Shown here piece by piece: positions 8,233-16,705 of a stretch of DNA of 62,985 nt. This DNA is from Phycisphaerae bacterium (GTDB lineage Bacteria > Planctomycetota > Phycisphaerae > SM23-33). The notes beneath the pieces are model-generated. The model saw nothing but the letters and a program-made list of their open reading frames with translations. It was not told the origin of the DNA and did not search any database. Each line of letters opens with the position of its first letter. Position 1 is the first letter of the stretch. The position numbers and the translations under genes are program-made. The DNA lies in the NCBI GenBank assembly GCA_030745875.1, contig JASLNT010000089.1, positions 1-62,985 on the forward strand, written 5' to 3'.

Positions 8233-10878
8233 TCAGTGCAACTGCCAGTTTCGCCTCAACACCCATTCGGCGGTCAGCAACCCCACGAACAACAGGAACA
8301 ACAGTGTAAAGTTGTACAGATGGTGAGTCGTTACGATCGGTCCGTCGCCAGCCAGCGCCTGCCCCCGAGCGATCAGTTGGGTGATTACGTCGTTCAGCCC
8401 GGGCAGTTCGGCGTATTGTCCGCGATGTGCAAACGCCGCCTGCCTCAGAAGTCCGCCGTTAAGGCTCAGACGCTCGGACTCCTGCGAATGCGCTTCGACA
8501 ATCAGCGTCATGTCGTCGCGCCCGATGGTCTCGGACGTTCGGTTGTCAACGGCGGTGACGGCGACTTTGTACTTACCGGCGGCGCCCATATGGAACGCGT
8601 CGTATTCGAACAGTCCGGTTCCGGCCTTGTACACCATCGCCAGATTCCGCTTGGGTCCCTCACCGCTCAGCGGGGTCACCTCACACGAAACGGTCGCCGT
8701 CGAGTCGGTCTTGCTGCCCGCGTCAAGCACTCGTGCGGTGAACTTAGTCGCCTGCCCTGCTTCAATGTAGTTCCTGTCCAACCGCAGCACGACCGAAGGC
8801 GTGGCTTCTTTGCTTTTGACGTCGGCTCCGGCCAGCCAGCGTACGAGCTGCCCCCAGAACTGCTGGTAGGGATTGGCCTCCCCCCCGCCGCGCATCTGGA
8901 TAAAGCTGTTCCACAGCGAAGTGTTGTTCGCCGTAAACGCCGCCGTGCGACCCTCTCCTACAAACTGCCTGACGGCCAGGATTATCAGCGGACCGTTAAC
9001 GTTGCTGCGCGAAGGGTGGACGGCGAGCACTTCGGCGGCTGGTGTTTTCTTGACCACGGTCACGCATCCGTTGAGGTTCGGAAGGCGAGGCAGCTTCGGG
9101 TCGGGTTTGCGTCCGCCCGGACCAAACAGGTACTTGTCGATACCGTCGAATATCTTGTGCTTGGCGCCTTCGGCGGTAAGTTGCGGAAGGAACGGCGTGG
9201 GTTCGTTTTCCTGCGTTCTAGGGCCCACCATTACGGGCAGTATTTCTTCAACGGGCGTCCCCGCATAACCCCCCGGTCCGAAGCTGTTGGCTCCGCTGAG
9301 CATCAGCAGCGCCCCACCGCCCTCGACAAACTCCCTTATCCGCGTGAGCCTCAGATCTCCCATACGTTTGTCGCTCAGATACGTGCGGTCGAGGTCGCCG
9401 AGGATCAGCACGTCAAAAAGATCGAAATCGTCCTTGGTGGTCGGAAGACGCAGGAGCTTCCTGCCGCCGATGCTGCCCGATGCCTGAAACTTCGACTCGA
9501 ACATTCGTATCAGCGACATGAATTGCACGTTCGGGTCGCTGTCGAAAATGCGGCGGAGCGGTTTGTATTCCGGGCGGATTGAGCCTTCGATATAAAGTAC
9601 GCGGATGCGGGGCTGGGTAATCAGCACGTGCAACTGGTGTGAATTGTCGTCTGTGACGGGTTCTTTCGGGTGAGCGGCGGCGGTTACTGTGAGCCTGCGG
9701 ATGTCGGGTTGGCCTTTCTCCAGGGGCGTGTCGGCCCCACGGTCACGGGGCGTGTATTTGAGCGTAACAGACGCGTCCTGCACATTTTTCGTAACGGTAA
9801 TGGTCTGTCTCGCCACCGGGTCGGCGATTCCCTCCTCCTTGACAGTAAGCTGCACGGCGGTGTTTGGGATCCCGGTGATTCGCAGGCGAGCATTGACGGT
9901 TGTCACGTTGTTCTTGACGGCTTCAAACGGCGTATCGGCTGACACCATTTCGATATTCGGTTTGCTGACGGCCGAATCCGACTGCGCCCCGACGCCGATT
10001 GCGAATGTCGGGACTGAAGCTTCCCTGGCCATCCCGGCGACTGATGAGCCCTGCGTCGGATTGCCGTCTGAGAACAAGAGTATGCCCGCCGGTTCCTCGC
10101 GATCTCGCAACGCCGCGGCTGCTGCGATGGCTGCGGATATGTCCGTACCGTCGGTCCCTTTGCCTTCGGGCTCGAGACTGCTGAGCACGTTGAGCGATTC
10201 GACCTTCTCGGGACTTTTGGCGAAGTGAAACCAGACCGGCCGGAAGTATCTCTCGATGCGCTCCTGGTGTGCGGCCAGCGCGCCGACAACCTGCCGGTAG
10301 CGTGTGGTCTGCCCTTGATCCTTAGTCGCCATCGAGCCCGAACGGTCCACCAGTATCGGAAGCAGCGGCCGCGATTTGTCGGCGCCTGCGACTACGCGCA
10401 CAACAGGCTTGAACAGGATCAGCATCAGCGCCAGAATCGCCGCACACCGCAGCGTCATCAGCGACATCAGCCTGCGGACGCCCAGGTGGGAATAAACCGA
10501 CGCGTAGAACACGCCGATCGCCAACGCCACTTCTATAAGCAGCGCACACAGCCAGAACATCCCGCCAGCCGAGCCTGTGGCTATGATCACAGCGGCGGCC
10601 AGAGTGGTAGCGCCTGCGACAATAACCGCCGCCAACCAAGACGTCCTCCCCCCGCGAGAATCGCCGCTTCGGTACCTCAGCGCAGAGTCAACCAGCATTG
10701 TCGGAATGATCACCGGAGGGCCCAAACCCGCGGCCAGGCAAATGATCCCCTGCCGCATCCGCCGCTGAACGAATCGCCACACGCCGACTGCAATCATGAT
10801 GCCGACAATCGACGCCAGCAGTGTGATAAGCAGGCCCAGATTGCGAATACCGTCAAACTCTAGAGATACGTGATCCAT
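8233..10878 (-). CDS. Membrane protein with VWA and glutamine-amidotransferase-like domains
   Basis: An 881-residue membrane protein. The N-terminal 160 residues hold several hydrophobic segments (for example LGLLITLLASIVGIMIAVG). A von Willebrand A domain follows, with the metal site LVDRSGSM near residue 190 (D-x-S-x-S). The middle has an amidotransferase-like fold region (VLYIEGSIRPEYKPLRRIF, FVEGGGALLMLSG near 500), and a last hydrophobic segment (LYNFTLLFLLFVGLLTAEWV) lies at the C-terminus. This order matches large membrane VWA proteins common in Planctomycetota and Verrucomicrobia, whose job is unknown. It is divergent from the FMN/ferredoxin pair. No Shine-Dalgarno is clear at the ATG used, so the start is uncertain. 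Confidence 0.82.
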   Translation of the reverse strand: MDHVSLEFDGIRNLGLLITLLASIVGIMIAVGVWRFVQRRMRQGIICLAAGLGPPVIIPTMLVDSALRYRSGDSRGGRTSWLAAVIVAGATTLAAAVIIATGSAGGMFWLCALLIEVALAIGVFYASVYSHLGVRRLMSLMTLRCAAILALMLILFKPVVRVVAGADKSRPLLPILVDRSGSMATKDQGQTTRYRQVVGALAAHQERIERYFRPVWFHFAKSPEKVESLNVLSSLEPEGKGTDGTDISAAIAAAAALRDREEPAGILLFSDGNPTQGSSVAGMAREASVPTFAIGVGAQSDSAVSKPNIEMVSADTPFEAVKNNVTTVNARLRITGIPNTAVQLTVKEEGIADPVARQTITVTKNVQDASVTLKYTPRDRGADTPLEKGQPDIRRLTVTAAAHPKEPVTDDNSHQLHVLITQPRIRVLYIEGSIRPEYKPLRRIFDSDPNVQFMSLIRMFESKFQASGSIGGRKLLRLPTTKDDFDLFDVLILGDLDRTYLSDKRMGDLRLTRIREFVEGGGALLMLSGANSFGPGGYAGTPVEEILPVMVGPRTQENEPTPFLPQLTAEGAKHKIFDGIDKYLFGPGGRKPDPKLPRLPNLNGCVTVVKKTPAAEVLAVHPSRSNVNGPLIILAVRQFVGEGRTAAFTANNTSLWNSFIQMRGGGEANPYQQFWGQLVRWLAGADVKSKEATPSVVLRLDRNYIEAGQATKFTARVLDAGSKTDSTATVSCEVTPLSGEGPKRNLAMVYKAGTGLFEYDAFHMGAAGKYKVAVTAVDNRTSETIGRDDMTLIVEAHSQESERLSLNGGLLRQAAFAHRGQYAELPGLNDVITQLIARGQALAGDGPIVTTHHLYNFTLLFLLFVGLLTAEWVLRRNWQLH

Positions 10879-11002
10879 TCAAGTCCCAAATGTACGACGG
10901 AGCAGACCAATTCGCAAGACGCCCAGCGACATTCAACCACGAATGTAGTAACGCCCGCGACAAGACCTTCTTGCCCGAAGGTTCTTTACCGGTCACATTC
11001 GC

Positions 11003-11030
11003 TTGCCCGGAGTATCCGGATGGATATAAT
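11003..11030 (+). promoter_or_regulatory. Promoter of the FMN-binding/polyferredoxin operon
   Basis: TTGCCC (11003-11008), 16-base spacer, perfect TATAAT (11025-11030). It gives a leader of about 65 bases to the ATG at 11103 and lies within an upstream in-frame extension, which argues against the longer start. Confidence 0.5.
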
Positions 11031-11102
11031 CAGCAAAACTGCCCTGCGGGCCTCCGATGCATCGGGACCGGAAGGCCAAAAGGATCGGAAAGGGAGTATC
11101 GC

Positions 11103-12074
11103 ATGAAACATGTTTCATTCTCTATCGCCGTTTTGATTCTGATCGCTTCGTTAGGTGTCGGAGCAGACCGGGCTGCAAAAACCCGTCCGGCTAGACCATC
11201 GCTGTCAAAAGCTCTGGCGGCGCTGAAGATCCCGCCGCCCTGGTTCGCTGAAACTAAAATTCAGTGGAAGACTTCCGAGCCCTGGAAAAAAGCCCGCCTC
11301 GAGATCCGTCGTCTGCTGGGCCTGGGGACCGAAGACGGACATCGCCAGGCGGTTAAGCTCACGTATCTGTACCTGAAGAAGAACGACATAGGCAACGGTC
11401 ACGAGTGGCCGATGTATCTGTTCCTCGGCGGGCAAACGGCGTGGGCGACGCGGGCGTTCGAGCAGTTCCTCGGTAAGAATCCCGAGCGAAACACCCACGC
11501 GTACATAAATCTGATGTCGTGCTATCGAACGTTCGGCGAGTACGCCAAAGCGAAAGCAACGGCCCGGACTGCGCTGAAGAATCTCCCGGTCGACCAGTGG
11601 CGCATCGCGAACCAGGCCGCCGTCTACGACGCCCTGGGCGATCTCTACGCTGAACTCGGCGACACGGTTATGGCCCGCAAGAATTACTCCCAGGCGGCCG
11701 CCCTGTACCCCAAGAGCAAGCAACCCTACGGGCGCCACTTGCTGGTCCGCCGGGCCAAGAAAATCCGGGGGAAGATCGATCTGCTGGATATCGACACGAT
11801 TAAACCGGGCAAACTACGCGACGGAAAATATCCGGGCGATTCTATCGGATACACCGGCCCGCTGCGAGTCACGGTCACCGTGCGCGACCGGCGCATCGCT
11901 GACATCGCCGTCCGCCACACCGAAAAGATCCACCAAAACTGCATAACGATAATCCCCCAGCGTATCGTTAAGGCCCAGTCGCTGAAAGTCGACGCCGTAA
12001 CCGGAGCAACCGTCACCTCACAGGCGATTGCGGGCGCCGCGCTTGACGCACTCCGCAAGGCCGGGCGAAAATGA
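11103..12074 (+). CDS. Exported TPR protein with C-terminal FMN-binding domain
   Basis: A 323-residue protein. Residues 1-21 form a signal peptide; residues about 100-215 look like tetratricopeptide-type helical repeats (AYINLMSCYRTFGEYAKA, AAVYDALGDLYAELGD); residues 235-320 are an FMN-binding domain of the NqrC/RnfG/NosR type, with the flavinylation motif DAVTGATVTS near residue 300. In that family ApbE links FMN to the Thr after GA. The start has AAGGGAG upstream. The stop overlaps the start of the polyferredoxin gene (ATGA), so the two are coupled. It is probably an extracytosolic electron carrier fed by the polyferredoxin. No apbE is in the window. Confidence 0.85.
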   Translation: MKHVSFSIAVLILIASLGVGADRAAKTRPARPSLSKALAALKIPPPWFAETKIQWKTSEPWKKARLEIRRLLGLGTEDGHRQAVKLTYLYLKKNDIGNGHEWPMYLFLGGQTAWATRAFEQFLGKNPERNTHAYINLMSCYRTFGEYAKAKATARTALKNLPVDQWRIANQAAVYDALGDLYAELGDTVMARKNYSQAAALYPKSKQPYGRHLLVRRAKKIRGKIDLLDIDTIKPGKLRDGKYPGDSIGYTGPLRVTVTVRDRRIADIAVRHTEKIHQNCITIIPQRIVKAQSLKVDAVTGATVTSQAIAGAALDALRKAGRK

Positions 12075-13594
12075 TCCGCCGCTGCGTTCAAATCGCTGCG
12101 TTTGGGCTTTTGGTCTATCTGCTGGTCGGCGTCTCGTTCCCGCCAGGGCATGTCTTCGATCCAAATTCGCTGTCGGACGCCGAAACCCTGCCGGTTGAGT
12201 TGTTCCTCTGGCTCGATCCGCTGGTGGGCGTGTCGGCGGTCATTGCTGCGAGGATCGTCGCAATCGCCATCGTCGCATCGGCCGCAGTCATACTGCTCTG
12301 CATCATCATGCCGCGGGTCTTCTGCGGATGGATTTGCCCCATGGGTGCGCTTATCGACGCCTTTGACTGGCTCGTGGGACGATGGACCAGACCAATTCAC
12401 CAGCGCCCGGGACGATGGTGGACCAGGGCAAGATACGGTGTTCTGGGCGTGGTGATCGGGGCGAGTTTGTTTGGCGTTATGCTCGCCGGTTTCGTCGCGC
12501 CCCTGGTCGTCCTGACACGAGGGAGTGTGTTTACCATCGGACGCGTCCAGGGCGGTGCAGCGCGGGGGTGGGAGACTCTAACCCCCGCCGGATGGGCGGT
12601 CTGGATATCCGCGGGAATACTGGCCGGGACGCTGCTGGTCGGCCTGCTGGGGAGGCGATTCTGGTGCAGAGTCCTATGTCCCAGCGGAGCGCTGCTGTCG
12701 CTGGCGTCGGGGGGGCGCATCTACGAACGGCGTGTCAATTCGAACTGCACGGGATGCGGCAAGTGCGTTGACACTTGTGCGTTTGGAGCGGTTAACGACG
12801 ACTTCACCACCCGTCACGGGGCGTGCGCGTTCTGCAGGACCTGCAGCGCGATTTGCCCGGCAGAGGCGATCTCATTCGCCAACCGCCTAAGCTCGCCGGG
12901 CGGCAAGCCCGCGCGGACGGGGCGCAGGGCGGCGATTGCGGCAATGCTTGTCGGGGCGGGGGCGGGCGGAGCGGTGAAATGGGCGTTGGCTCACCAGGGC
13001 GCCCGCAAGCAAAGCAGGTTCATCCGCCCGCCGGGCAGCGTCGCCGAAGAACAATTCCTGGCGCTGTGCGTCCAGTGCGGTCAGTGCGTCCAGGTCTGTC
13101 CCGGACCGGTTCTTCACCCAGCCGGTCTCGATGCGGGGCTCGACGCCCTCTGGACGCCGATAGTAATACCCACGCACGCGGCCTGCCATCCGGACTGCAA
13201 CTTCTGTACGCAGGTTTGTCCTACCGGAGCGATCCAACCGCTTTCGCTCGAACAGAAGCGCAGCTTCGTTATGGGCGTCGCGAAGATTGACACTTCGATC
13301 TGCTTGCCGCACTGCGGGGCGGAGGATTGTCGACTCTGTTACGACGAGTGCACAGCGGCCGGATACGATGCAATAGAGATGCGCGAGATCAAGCTCGATA
13401 TCGGGGATATTGACGAAGGCGCCTTCAGCGACATGGAACGGGACGCAATGTCGAAAATCGAGGCCCCCTTCATAACCGACAAGTGCGTGGGATGCGGACT
13501 GTGCGAATACCGCTGCCACAGCCAACGCGTGATAAACACCAAATCGCTTCCCCGAAGCGCAATCATCGTCCATCCGCCGGAAACAAACCGCTGA
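12071..13594 (+). CDS. NapH/NosR-like membrane polyferredoxin
   Basis: A 507-residue iron-sulfur membrane protein. About the first 200 residues contain membrane segments interrupted by CGWICPMG (near 83) and CRVLCPSG (near 198), the pattern of NapH/NosR/CcoG-type proteins. Then come 4Fe-4S motifs: CTGCGKCVDTC (226), CAFCRTCSAICP (253), CVQCGQCVQVCP (333), CHPDCNFCTQVCP (372), a looser CLPHCGAEDCRLC (411) and CVGCGLCEYRC (472). A Tat-like or membrane segment with RTGRRAA precedes the second half, which resembles a NapG-type ferredoxin fused on. Overlaps the FMN-protein gene by 4 bases. Probable role: moving electrons across the membrane to the covalent FMN partner. The terminal acceptor is unknown. 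Confidence 0.88.
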   Translation: MIRRCVQIAAFGLLVYLLVGVSFPPGHVFDPNSLSDAETLPVELFLWLDPLVGVSAVIAARIVAIAIVASAAVILLCIIMPRVFCGWICPMGALIDAFDWLVGRWTRPIHQRPGRWWTRARYGVLGVVIGASLFGVMLAGFVAPLVVLTRGSVFTIGRVQGGAARGWETLTPAGWAVWISAGILAGTLLVGLLGRRFWCRVLCPSGALLSLASGGRIYERRVNSNCTGCGKCVDTCAFGAVNDDFTTRHGACAFCRTCSAICPAEAISFANRLSSPGGKPARTGRRAAIAAMLVGAGAGGAVKWALAHQGARKQSRFIRPPGSVAEEQFLALCVQCGQCVQVCPGPVLHPAGLDAGLDALWTPIVIPTHAACHPDCNFCTQVCPTGAIQPLSLEQKRSFVMGVAKIDTSICLPHCGAEDCRLCYDECTAAGYDAIEMREIKLDIGDIDEGAFSDMERDAMSKIEAPFITDKCVGCGLCEYRCHSQRVINTKSLPRSAIIVHPPETNR

Positions 13595-13787
13595 CTTGAC
13601 AAGTTGCATTCGCTTGCTCAACGACTCCGCGTTCACTCGAGTTTCATCTTGCCGGCCGCTTGCCGCTTGGCGGCGGTCGGGCAAAAACTCCTGTATAAAT
13701 GCATCATGATCGGGAACTCTTCCCCGCAACCGTACGTCTAAAGTTCCGCAGCTACACCCCATGCAATGCTGACAGGATCATAACAGG

Positions 13788-15062
13788 ATGAATAAAGCAA
13801 TCACTACCATTACCGCGGCGATGACGCTTGCGATCGCCTTGGGCGCTCTGGCTGAAGAGGCATCGGAAAAGACCGTCCGCATCGAAAATCGGACAGAACT
13901 CCTGAAACACAACAAAGATCTCCTCCCGCCGAGTTTGATAGGCGGCGGGATGTTCCGCCTGAGCCCGTCGGGCAACCGCTACATGTACCTCCGCCAATAT
14001 CCCGGATACAAATACAAATTGCACTTCGGCCAATTCAAGCCGGCCTCGACCGATTCGCCGGCCATCTGGGATCGAGCCCTGCCAACGTTCTATTGTCGCA
14101 TGACGCTGGCGGGAATCGCATGGCGAAGCGACAGTCAACGCGTGCTGTTTCTCCAGGAAATGGACATAACCGGCAAGGAAGGCCGCCGAATGGAGCCGTG
14201 GGAGATGAAGTGGGACGTCAAGAACCCACAGTTCGGGCGGGCCAAACACATGAAACTGGGCGACAAAGACTCCACCGGCTGCACGGCCGCAAGCTACAGT
14301 CCCGACGGCAAGACGATGTGGGCGACATTCAGCGACGTCAAGGATTTCAAGGTGTGCGGTATAACCGAGAATGTTCGGGGGCGCAACAGGTCCCGCATCC
14401 TCTACCGCAGCACAGGGCGGGGGATTCACTACCTGGTTCCGTCACCGGACGGGAAGTTCCTGTCATGGGTGGAAACGTATCCCATGAAAGACAACAAACG
14501 AGTCCCGCCCGATGTGGTTGTAGCCGACGCCAAAAGCGGCAAGATAGTTCGACGGATCACCCTTTCGGCGCACATTCCCGGCTGGCTGGACGCCAAGGCT
14601 CCGATCTGGACGGCCGATTCGGCGGCGATCTGTTACGGCGACGTTGTGGTGATCAACCGCGTCTGGCGTCGCGAGGTGCGAGTTACGAAACTGTCGGACA
14701 AGACCAGCAGGGTCCTTGCCCGCGATTCGATCGCCATCGGAGCCGTGAGCGGCGGGATCGTCCTGAACCGCGGCCCGGCCTGCACTCCGATGCGTCAATT
14801 CATTAGCAGCTACGCGGCTCCGGGCAGCATCACGCCCACGACCAACGACGTGATCTTCCGCCCGCTAGCCGCCAAAAGCGAACCGATAACGCTGATCAAC
14901 AACGCGTTCGCCCAGCATGTTCTGCAGGGGACAATCGTCTACTCGCAACGCAACGGTGACGACATACTCATAATGCGAGCGAAACTCAAACTGCCGCCCA
15001 AAGGCAAACACGCCGCCGACAAGTCCGCCCCAAACAGGGGCAAGGCAAAGAAGAACCGCTGA
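13788..15062 (+). CDS. Secreted beta-propeller (PD40-like) hypothetical protein
   Basis: A 424-residue protein with a signal peptide (residues 1-23, ending ALAEEA). Several WD40-like/PD40 blades can be read: LSPSGNRYMYL, YSPDGKTMWATF, PSPDGKFLSWVE and WTADSAAICYGD, each with the S-P-[SD]-G-[KN] turn found in TolB-type propellers. The C-terminal tail is Lys-rich. It follows the polyferredoxin gene after a 193-base gap, so it is probably transcribed separately. No catalytic residues are recognised; a binding or scaffold role outside the cytoplasm is the safest reading. Confidence 0.72.
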   Translation: MNKAITTITAAMTLAIALGALAEEASEKTVRIENRTELLKHNKDLLPPSLIGGGMFRLSPSGNRYMYLRQYPGYKYKLHFGQFKPASTDSPAIWDRALPTFYCRMTLAGIAWRSDSQRVLFLQEMDITGKEGRRMEPWEMKWDVKNPQFGRAKHMKLGDKDSTGCTAASYSPDGKTMWATFSDVKDFKVCGITENVRGRNRSRILYRSTGRGIHYLVPSPDGKFLSWVETYPMKDNKRVPPDVVVADAKSGKIVRRITLSAHIPGWLDAKAPIWTADSAAICYGDVVVINRVWRREVRVTKLSDKTSRVLARDSIAIGAVSGGIVLNRGPACTPMRQFISSYAAPGSITPTTNDVIFRPLAAKSEPITLINNAFAQHVLQGTIVYSQRNGDDILIMRAKLKLPPKGKHAADKSAPNRGKAKKNR

Positions 15063-15132
15063 CTTGCCCCCGGGCGGGAAGTCTGCGAAGATGGTTGGTT
15101 CATTGAACGCCGAATAGCAGAAACCATCGCCC

Positions 15133-16143
15133 ATGATACCTACCGCCGAACGCATCGAATCGAATCGATCGTACAGCGCCATCGTCGCAGTGGTGCTGGC
15201 GATTCTGTGCATTGCGCCCACGTGGGTGTTCGCCAAATCTTTGACAACTCGGTTAGTGACGACTGGCGTCGCATTGCTGATCGCATGGTGGGTGTATCGG
15301 TTTGGTACGCGAATAATGCGCAGGCGAGCGGCGATGATGTCCGAACCGATCCCACCGCAATGGCGGGCGATATTCCAGGAGCGCGTGGCGTTTTTCGGGA
15401 GGCTCTCGGACGAGGAGAAAGATCGCTTCTGTCGGATGGTTCAGATATTCCTGACCGAAAAACCGATCAACCCAGTTCGTTGCGAAATCGACGAGACCGT
15501 TCGCCTGCTGGTGGCGGCCAGTGCGGTGATACCGGTCTTCTCGCTTCCCGATTTCGAGTACAACATGCTCGGGGAGATCCTCATCTATCCCAACACTTTC
15601 GACGCAACGGTCCAGCAGGACGCCCGCGGCCCGTTGATGGCCAGCGGTATGGTCGGAACCCAGGGCACGTTCGGCGGGCTGATGGTGCTGAGCAAGCGCG
15701 ACCTGCTGCGCGGTTTCGAGGTCCACGGCGACAAGCACAACGTCGGAATACACGAGTTCGCCCACCTGCTCGACAAAGCCGACGGCACCGTCGACGGAAT
15801 CCCCCCCCTGCCGGCGGACTGCGTAGGACCGTGGCAGGACGTGGTGCGCGACGAACTGGCCCGCCAGTTCGACGACAACTCCGACATACCCGACTACGGG
15901 TTTACGAACCACCAGGAATTCTTCGCAGTAGTCAGCGAGTACTTCTTCGAGTCACCGAAGAAACTAGCTGAGAAACATCCTGAATTGTACGCCCTGCTGA
16001 AACGCGTTTACGTGCAGAACCCACGCAAGCGATTCAGGGGGCTCGCCAAAGGCATACTCAGATTCGCGCGCCGACGAACCGGCCGCAACAGCCCCTGCCC
16101 GTGCGGAAGCGGTAAGAAGTACAAGAAATGCTGCCTGAAATAG
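15133..16143 (+). CDS. MtfA-like M90 metallopeptidase with SEC-C motif
   Basis: A 336-residue protein. Residues 15-55 hold one or two hydrophobic segments (VLAILCIAPTWVFA; TTGVALLIAWWVY), then an MtfA/M90 domain with the zinc motif GIHEFAHLLD near residue 212 and a downstream glutamate region EFFAVVSEYFFE near 265. The last 20 residues are a SEC-C zinc motif (CPCGSGKKYKKCC). E. coli MtfA is an aminopeptidase that binds the Mlc repressor; SEC-C is normally found on SecA and on many unrelated proteins. Membrane anchor plus SEC-C is an uncommon but known arrangement in this family. No Mlc or PTS gene is nearby. Confidence 0.88.
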   Translation: MIPTAERIESNRSYSAIVAVVLAILCIAPTWVFAKSLTTRLVTTGVALLIAWWVYRFGTRIMRRRAAMMSEPIPPQWRAIFQERVAFFGRLSDEEKDRFCRMVQIFLTEKPINPVRCEIDETVRLLVAASAVIPVFSLPDFEYNMLGEILIYPNTFDATVQQDARGPLMASGMVGTQGTFGGLMVLSKRDLLRGFEVHGDKHNVGIHEFAHLLDKADGTVDGIPPLPADCVGPWQDVVRDELARQFDDNSDIPDYGFTNHQEFFAVVSEYFFESPKKLAEKHPELYALLKRVYVQNPRKRFRGLAKGILRFARRRTGRNSPCPCGSGKKYKKCCLK

Positions 16144-16220
16144 TCTGACGCACCACACATAACTCTCTAGACTACCGCATATTAGAGACAACCAAATACA
16201 TAGACAAGCTATCGCAGTCT

Positions 16221-16290
16221 TTTTTTGAATTAATTAAAAGTTTCCTATTGACTCTATCGCCGCCAAAACGTTTAATTAATTAAAACCTCT
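16221..16290 (+). promoter_or_regulatory. Promoter and twin palindromic operators of the BlaI/M56 operon
   Basis: TTGACT (16248-16253), 17-base spacer, TTTAAT (16271-16276). The -10 element is part of a perfect 14-base palindrome, TTTAATTAATTAAA (16271-16284). A second copy of its core, AATTAATT, lies at 16228-16235 just upstream of the -35, centre to centre about 46 bases away. Two identical cores on either side of the promoter are what is expected for autorepression by the BlaI-type protein encoded next. The classic BlaI operator has TACA/TGTA half-sites, so this would be a different motif. Confidence 0.65.
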
Positions 16291-16312
16291 CCCGTGACAT
16301 AAGGAGCCCGTG

Positions 16313-16705
16313 ATGGCGCGACCTTCCTCAAAGCACCCCACTGAACTCGAGTTGACAATCCTCAAGATACTCTGGCGGGTCGGCCCCTCGCCGGTCAAGG
16401 CGGTGCAGGAACTCCTTGGAGATTCCCGCGAACTGACCTACTCCTCGGTAACCACGATCATGAACATCATGGTGAAGAAGAAGTACCTCAGCCGCGAAAA
16501 GTCGGGGCCGCGCTACGTCTACTCGCCCCGGATCGAAGAGACAACTACAACGGCGCGGATGTTGAAAGATATCGTCGACCGCGCCTTTGACGGATCGGCA
16601 GCCGCAGTCATGCTCACGCTGCTCGACTCATCTGAACTGAATGAAGCCGAAATCGAGGAACTCCACGCCTATCTCGACCGTCAGAAGGAAGGAGACAAAC
16701 GATGA
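16313..16705 (+). CDS. BlaI/MecI/CopY family transcriptional repressor
   Basis: A 130-residue winged-helix repressor. The N-terminal half shows the family pattern: LTILKILWRVGPSPVKAVQE, then the recognition helix region LTYSSVTTIMNIMVKKKYL and the wing residues GPRYVYSP. The C-terminal part is the dimerisation helix region, where the partner protease would cleave. The ATG at 16313 is preferred to GTG at 16310 because AAGGAG (16301-16306) is 6 bases upstream. It overlaps the M56 gene by 4 bases (ATGA). Known relatives (BlaI, MecI) are inactivated by proteolysis after the M56 sensor binds its signal. No beta-lactamase gene is nearby, so the regulated genes are not evident. Confidence 0.93.
   Translation: MARPSSKHPTELELTILKILWRVGPSPVKAVQELLGDSRELTYSSVTTIMNIMVKKKYLSREKSGPRYVYSPRIEETTTTARMLKDIVDRAFDGSAAAVMLTLLDSSELNEAEIEELHAYLDRQKEGDKR

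Noticed and set aside
8236..9582. 448-codon plus-strand frame opposite the membrane VWA gene.
   Set aside because: Shadow of the minus-strand protein with VWA and membrane segments.
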